DNA of 64,000 bases from Halosimplex rubrum. GTDB lineage: Archaea > Halobacteriota > Halobacteria > Halobacteriales > Haloarculaceae. The stretch spans positions 2,790,001 through 2,854,000 of the forward strand of contig NZ_CP058910.1 of assembly GCF_013415885.1 (NCBI RefSeq). The letters run 5' to 3'. Shown piece after piece: positions 60,363 through 64,000 of the stretch (positions within the stretch are counted from its first letter, which is position 1; each line of letters starts with the position of its first letter). The notes beneath the pieces are model-generated. The model did no database searches and was not told the DNA's origin. It saw nothing but the letters and a program-made list of their open reading frames with translations. Both the position numbers and the translations under genes were made by a program.

Positions 60363-60556
60363 CGACGACCATCAGCGTTGAGGGGATGACCTGTGGCCAC
60401 TGTGAACAGACAGTAGAAGAAACGCTTCAAGAGATACCTGGCGTGACCGACGCGACCGCAGACCGGGAAGCTGAACAGGCGAAGGTGGATGGTGACGCCG
60501 ACGCCTCGGTCCTCGTTGAGGCTGTCGAAGACGCCGGTTACACTGCCCACGCCTAA
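60359..60556 (+). CDS. CopZ-like HMA metallochaperone
   Basis: 65 residues of one HMA domain, metal site Cys12-x-x-Cys15 (GMTCGHCEQTVEETL). It lies 149 nt upstream of the copper-type ATPase on the same strand and probably feeds it. A purine-rich AGGGAGGAGGG about 20 nt upstream is a strong ribosome-binding candidate. A palindrome (TCATACGTATGA) covers its start. The divergent TRASH regulator is the likely controller. Confidence 0.88.
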   Translation: MTTTISVEGMTCGHCEQTVEETLQEIPGVTDATADREAEQAKVDGDADASVLVEAVEDAGYTAHA

Positions 60557-60705
60557 GTAGTGTATCTCTGGGGATAGCACATCACGCTCCTGGGTGAACG
60601 GTCCACCGTTCTCTTCGGAGTTTGCCCACCTTGACCCTGTTGTACGGTTTCAGGGACCGAACTTTCAGGAAGCCGGCGGAACCACCTCAATAGAGAACAT
60701 GATCT

Positions 60706-62988
60706 ATGGACGACCACAAAGATACAGCTAAGAATTCCCAGGGCGGAGAGGACCAGCAGGACACCACCAGTCACCAGCACGAACACGGCGACCACGATGA
60801 AGCGGTCGCGGAATCTGACGAGGAAGGGGTAGAACAGGAGCTACTAGAGGAGGAGGCTCACCCTGCTGCGGCAGGTGAGATGGCGTCCCACGAACAGCAC
60901 GAACACGCCGGCCACGAGGGCGACGGGCACGGCCACGGTTCCCACGAGGGACACGGCGAGGGCCATGGCGGGATGCACGAAGGCCACGAGCAGATGTTCC
61001 GGCGACGCTTCTTCGTCTCGACACTCCTGTCGGTTCCCGTCCTCCTGTACAGCGAAATGCTGCAGGAGTGGCTCGGCTTCTCCGTCCCCACGTTCCCGGG
61101 GAGCGAGTGGATCAACCCGGTGTTCGCCGTCATCGTCTTCGCGTACGGTGGGGTCCCGTTCCTCCAGATGGCGGTGCCGGAGCTGAAAGACCGGTCGCCG
61201 GGGATGATGACGTTGATCTCGATGGCGATCACCGTCGCGTTCGTCTACAGTCTCGCGAGCGTGGTCTTCCCGACGCAGTCTGCGTTTTTCTGGGAACTCG
61301 TCACGCTGATCGACATCATGCTGCTGGGCCACTGGATCGAGATGCGGTCGGTCCGGCGGGCCTCCAGCGCGGTCGACGAACTGGCGAAACTGATGCCAGA
61401 CACCGCCGAGCGTATTACCGACGACGGAGAAACCGAGGAGGTTCCCGTCAGGGAGCTCTCGGAAGGCGATCTCGTGCTCGTCCGGCCGGGCGCAAGTGTC
61501 CCTGCTGACGGCACCGTCGAGGAAGGTGATTCGGACGTCAACGAGTCGATGATCACTGGCGAGTCCAAGCCCGTCTCGAAGGAGCCTGGCGACGAGGTCA
61601 TCGGCGGCACCATCAACGGCGATGGTAGTCTCCGCGTCCGTGTTGGCGCGACGGGCGAGGAGACGACGCTGGCGGGCATCATGCGTCTCGTCGAGGAAGC
61701 CCAGCAGAGCAAGTCCAAGACGCAGGTACTGGCCGACCGGGCGGCAGGCTGGCTGTTCTACGTCGCGCTCGGGGCGGCAGTCGTGACGGCGATTGCGTGG
61801 ACCGTCGCGGTCTCGTTCGACGCGACCGTCATCGAGCGAGTCGTGACGGTGCTCGTCATCGCCTGCCCGCACGCCCTCGGGCTCGCCATTCCGCTGGTCG
61901 TCGCGATCAACACGTCGCTCGCCGCTCGCAACGGGATGCTCGTTCGCGACCGCATCGCGATGGAAGACGCACGGAATCTGGACGCGATCATCTTCGACAA
62001 GACAGGGACGCTTACTGAGGGTGAACACGGCGTCGTGGATATGGCGACCGTCGACGGCGTTGACGAGGACGACGCGCTCGGGCTGGCGGCAGCCGTCGAG
62101 AGTGACTCCGAACACATGATCGCCCGAGCGATCCGTGAGGCCGCCGACGAGCGAGATGTAACTACTCCTGACGCGACAGCCTTCGAGGCGATCAAAGGAC
62201 GAGGGGTCCGGGCGAATGTCGACGGAAACGAGGTGTACGTCGGTGGCCCGAACCTGTTGGCCCAACTCGATAGCGAAATTCCCGACCATCTCCAGCACTT
62301 CGCTGACGAGGCCGGTCAGAACGCCCAGACTGTGGTGTATCTCGTTCGTGACGGAGAGCTGATCGCCGCCTTCGCGATGGCCGACGTGATCCGCGAGGAG
62401 AGTTTCCGCGTCGTCGACGCCCTCCACGATCTGGGCATCGAGGTGGCGATGCTGACTGGGGACTCCCAGGACGTCGCCAACGCTGTCGCCGACGAACTGG
62501 GCATCGACACGGTGTTCGCGGAGGTCCTACCCCAAGACAAGGACGAGAAAGTCCAGGAACTCCAGGACCAGGGCAAACTCGTGGGGATGGTCGGCGACGG
62601 CGTCAACGACGCGCCGGCGCTGACGCGAGCCGACGTCGGCATTGCGATCGGGAGTGGCACCGACGTCGCGGTCCAGTCGGCCGACGTTATTCTCGTGCAG
62701 AACAACCCGATGGACGTCGTTCGGCTGGTGAAGCTCAGTAAGGCGAGCTACCGGAAGATGCAGGAGAACATCGTCTGGGCCGCCGGCTACAACGTCTTCG
62801 CGATTCCGCTCGCAGCAGGCGTGTTGGCACCGATTGGGATTCTGCTGTCCCCCGCTGTGGGTGCACTTCTGATGTCGTTGAGTACGGTCATCGTCGCGAT
62901 CAACGCTCAGCTGCTCCGCCGCGTGGACCTGTCCATCCCCGAGCTTCCAAGCGGGACACCAGCGACTGACGCACAACCTGCAGACTGA
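60706..62988 (+). CDS. Copper-type P1B ATPase with His-rich N-terminus (CopB-like)
   Basis: 760 residues. The N-terminal 105 residues are rich in His and Gly (repeated [11 protein letters not shown] and [10 protein letters not shown]) in place of an HMA domain. The metal-binding helix has CPH ([12 protein letters not shown]), the CopB signature, rather than CPC. P-type motifs [29 protein letters not shown] are intact. It exports Cu or Ag from the cytoplasm. It is probably controlled with copZ by the TRASH regulator, and a small inverted repeat (GAACGG...CCGTTC at 60596-60611) lies upstream. Confidence 0.9.
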   Translation: MDDHKDTAKNSQGGEDQQDTTSHQHEHGDHDEAVAESDEEGVEQELLEEEAHPAAAGEMASHEQHEHAGHEGDGHGHGSHEGHGEGHGGMHEGHEQMFRRRFFVSTLLSVPVLLYSEMLQEWLGFSVPTFPGSEWINPVFAVIVFAYGGVPFLQMAVPELKDRSPGMMTLISMAITVAFVYSLASVVFPTQSAFFWELVTLIDIMLLGHWIEMRSVRRASSAVDELAKLMPDTAERITDDGETEEVPVRELSEGDLVLVRPGASVPADGTVEEGDSDVNESMITGESKPVSKEPGDEVIGGTINGDGSLRVRVGATGEETTLAGIMRLVEEAQQSKSKTQVLADRAAGWLFYVALGAAVVTAIAWTVAVSFDATVIERVVTVLVIACPHALGLAIPLVVAINTSLAARNGMLVRDRIAMEDARNLDAIIFDKTGTLTEGEHGVVDMATVDGVDEDDALGLAAAVESDSEHMIARAIREAADERDVTTPDATAFEAIKGRGVRANVDGNEVYVGGPNLLAQLDSEIPDHLQHFADEAGQNAQTVVYLVRDGELIAAFAMADVIREESFRVVDALHDLGIEVAMLTGDSQDVANAVADELGIDTVFAEVLPQDKDEKVQELQDQGKLVGMVGDGVNDAPALTRADVGIAIGSGTDVAVQSADVILVQNNPMDVVRLVKLSKASYRKMQENIVWAAGYNVFAIPLAAGVLAPIGILLSPAVGALLMSLSTVIVAINAQLLRRVDLSIPELPSGTPATDAQPAD

Positions 62989-63204
62989 ACCGCTCCCGAT
63001 CGCTTCGGAGCTTCTTTCAATTGAGTTCGGTTAATGGACAGCAAATGGCGACACTGCGTGATTTCGGTGGGTATCGCTATGCGGTCACCGATTCCACAGT
63101 TATCCCGAGGGGTGCGAAGTTTGGTATACACAGACGCTTCCTCTGATGGGCGACATTGTTGCGCCAGCACTAGGTTTATACCGTTAGACGGACTTCATTC
63201 CGAT

Positions 63205-63309
63205 ATGAGCCTCGAAGAGACGGTTGACTACCTCGCCGAGGAACTCGACCTCGAGCGAAGTGAACACGTCCGTGAGGTTGGTCAGTCGGTCGCCGAGCTT
63301 CGCGACTGA
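63205..63309 (+). CDS. Small 34-aa protein next to second IS
   Basis: 34 residues starting MSLEETVDYLAEELDLERSE. Acidic helix, no domain known. A TATA-like TTTATA lies about 25-30 nt upstream of the ATG, so it may be a leaderless gene. It ends about 60 nt before the second IS right end; it may be a stub of a longer gene or a true small protein. Confidence 0.4.
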   Translation: MSLEETVDYLAEELDLERSEHVREVGQSVAELRD

Positions 63310-63365
63310 TCAAAACATTTCTCTGAAGTCTCGTTCGACCAGTCCGTTCTCCAGATACGTGGTAA

Positions 63366-63520
63366 GCTAGCCCACGGCTAAAGCCGTGGGCGTTCAGCGT
63401 GGACTCCCGCTCTGGCCGACACTGTCGGCAGGAGAATCATACGCCCCGTTCGCGTTCAGCGTCCCGCTGTTCAAGCGCACGCCTACGGGTGCGCCTCCAC
63501 CGGAGCCAGTTTGGGTCCGA
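63366..63520 (-). ncRNA. Candidate omega/reRNA of the second tnpB element
   Basis: By analogy with other TnpB elements, RNA from the tnpB 3' end through the stem-loop at 63370-63391 would act as guide scaffold, and the flank below 63370 (reading TAGCTTACCACG on the minus strand) as guide. Ends are approximate. Confidence 0.3.
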
Positions 63521-64000
63521 CGGAGATACCGCAGTCCAATATTCTTCGCGGCGTTGTAGTCAGCGTGGTTCTCGTAGCCACACTTCAGACACTCGAACAA
63601 CTCACTCTCACGATTATCCGGGTGCGTAAACCCACACGTCGAACACCGCCGAGAGGTATTCTCCGGGTCAACCTGCTCTACGTCGATGCCGTACTCGGCG
63701 GCCTTGTACTGGACGTATTCGTAGAGGCGGTTGAACGCCCACTTGTGTCCCCACGACGCCCCAGTGCGGTCACGGATGTCCGTCAGGTCTTCGAACGCTA
63801 TCACCGAACACTCGTACTCGCGGGCTTCAGCTACCAACTCGTTCGATATACGGTGGAGCGTGATCTTGAATCGGCCTTTCTCTTTCCGTCCAACGGATTG
63901 GATGTTCTCATGCGCCCATCGCGTCCCGCACTGCTGGAGATTGCCACGGCGGTTCTCGTATTCGCGCCGCCAGTGGTCGAACTCATCACCAGTCCAGAAC
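63394..64000 (-). CDS. tnpB: TnpB RNA-guided nuclease, N-terminus outside window
   Basis: About 200 residues are visible in one open frame. The visible RuvC parts are Glu in [12 protein letters not shown], the zinc finger [11 protein letters not shown]...[12 protein letters not shown] with the final Asp in [11 protein letters not shown], and the tail ending GQSGSPR. The first RuvC Asp and the N-terminus lie beyond base 64000. The visible sequence looks functional. It resembles the first TnpB ([17 protein letters not shown]) but is clearly not a copy of it. Confidence 0.85.
   Translation of the reverse strand, partial: FWTGDEFDHWRREYENRRGNLQQCGTRWAHENIQSVGRKEKGRFKITLHRISNELVAEAREYECSVIAFEDLTDIRDRTGASWGHKWAFNRLYEYVQYKAAEYGIDVEQVDPENTSRRCSTCGFTHPDNRESELFECLKCGYENHADYNAAKNIGLRYLRRTQTGSGGGAPVGVRLNSGTLNANGAYDSPADSVGQSGSPR

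Larger units (their letters stand above)
63366..64000 (-). mobile_element. Second IS1341-type element (partial, runs off window)
   Basis: The right end after tnpB is visible: a 9-bp stem GCCCACGGC (63370-63378) with GCCGTGGGC (63383-63391) and a TAAA loop, then tnpB on the minus strand to base 64000. It resembles the first element in architecture but differs in sequence. The left end lies outside the window. Confidence 0.75.

Overview
The window reads as haloarchaeal (class Halobacteria) accessory DNA, most likely a megaplasmid or an integrated plasmid-like island. The predicted proteins are strongly acidic (Asp/Glu-rich), most genes are GC-rich, and many starts have a TATA-like element about 25-35 nt upstream and no Shine-Dalgarno. 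The gene repertoire is typical of halophile replicons: Orc1/Cdc6, ParA, bacterio-opsin-activator-type HTH regulators, IS1341-type TnpB elements, a tyrosine recombinase and TRASH/YHS metal proteins. No species can be assigned from the sequence alone.

Region 1 (1-2,937) is a minus-strand operon of a RecA/RadA-like protein without a Walker A lysine, a small protein, and a family-B DNA polymerase with a degenerate exonuclease and altered motif C; it resembles a translesion ('mutasome') cassette. Region 2 (3,200-6,813) holds two unknown genes and a SRAP/HMCES-like gene cut precisely in two by a 1,420-bp IS1341-type tnpB element. Region 3 (7,002-14,467) is a minus-strand block that begins with orc1/cdc6 and continues into a complete CBASS operon: CD-NTase, a single-chain E2-E1-JAB protein, and a TIR-SAVED effector. 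A remnant of a second orc gene, a 40-aa protein and a HEPN-motif protein follow. ORB-like repeats lie upstream of orc.

Region 4 (14,627-33,766) continues the defence island. Three unknown genes are followed by a five-gene plus-strand operon (AbrB-like protein, DUF499 ATPase, small accessory protein, DUF1156 DNA methyltransferase, PLD-SNF2 helicase), then a truncated nuclease start, three unknown genes, a CoiA-like nuclease and a GmrSD-type DUF262/DUF1524 restriction enzyme. Region 5 (33,863-35,373) is a partition locus: an AACGAA-repeat centromere-like array, parA, and a second gene whose 5' end carries the same repeats inside the coding sequence.

Region 6 (35,591-42,982) is a redox cluster (Zn-alcohol dehydrogenase, SDR, MFS transporter, cupin, two aldo/keto reductases, two HTH_10 regulators). 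Four promoters there share an ATAGCATC operator-like motif just downstream of the TATA box. Region 7 (43,038-46,452) holds an IS with a DDE transposase and a tyrosine recombinase. Region 8 (46,485-62,988) is a metal-homeostasis island: FmdE-like protein, two heavy-metal P-type ATPases with HMA chaperones, two YHS-domain permeases, SHOCT and DoxX membrane proteins, an ABC exporter, and a Lrp-type TRASH regulator. The window ends in a second, partial tnpB element (63,366-64,000).
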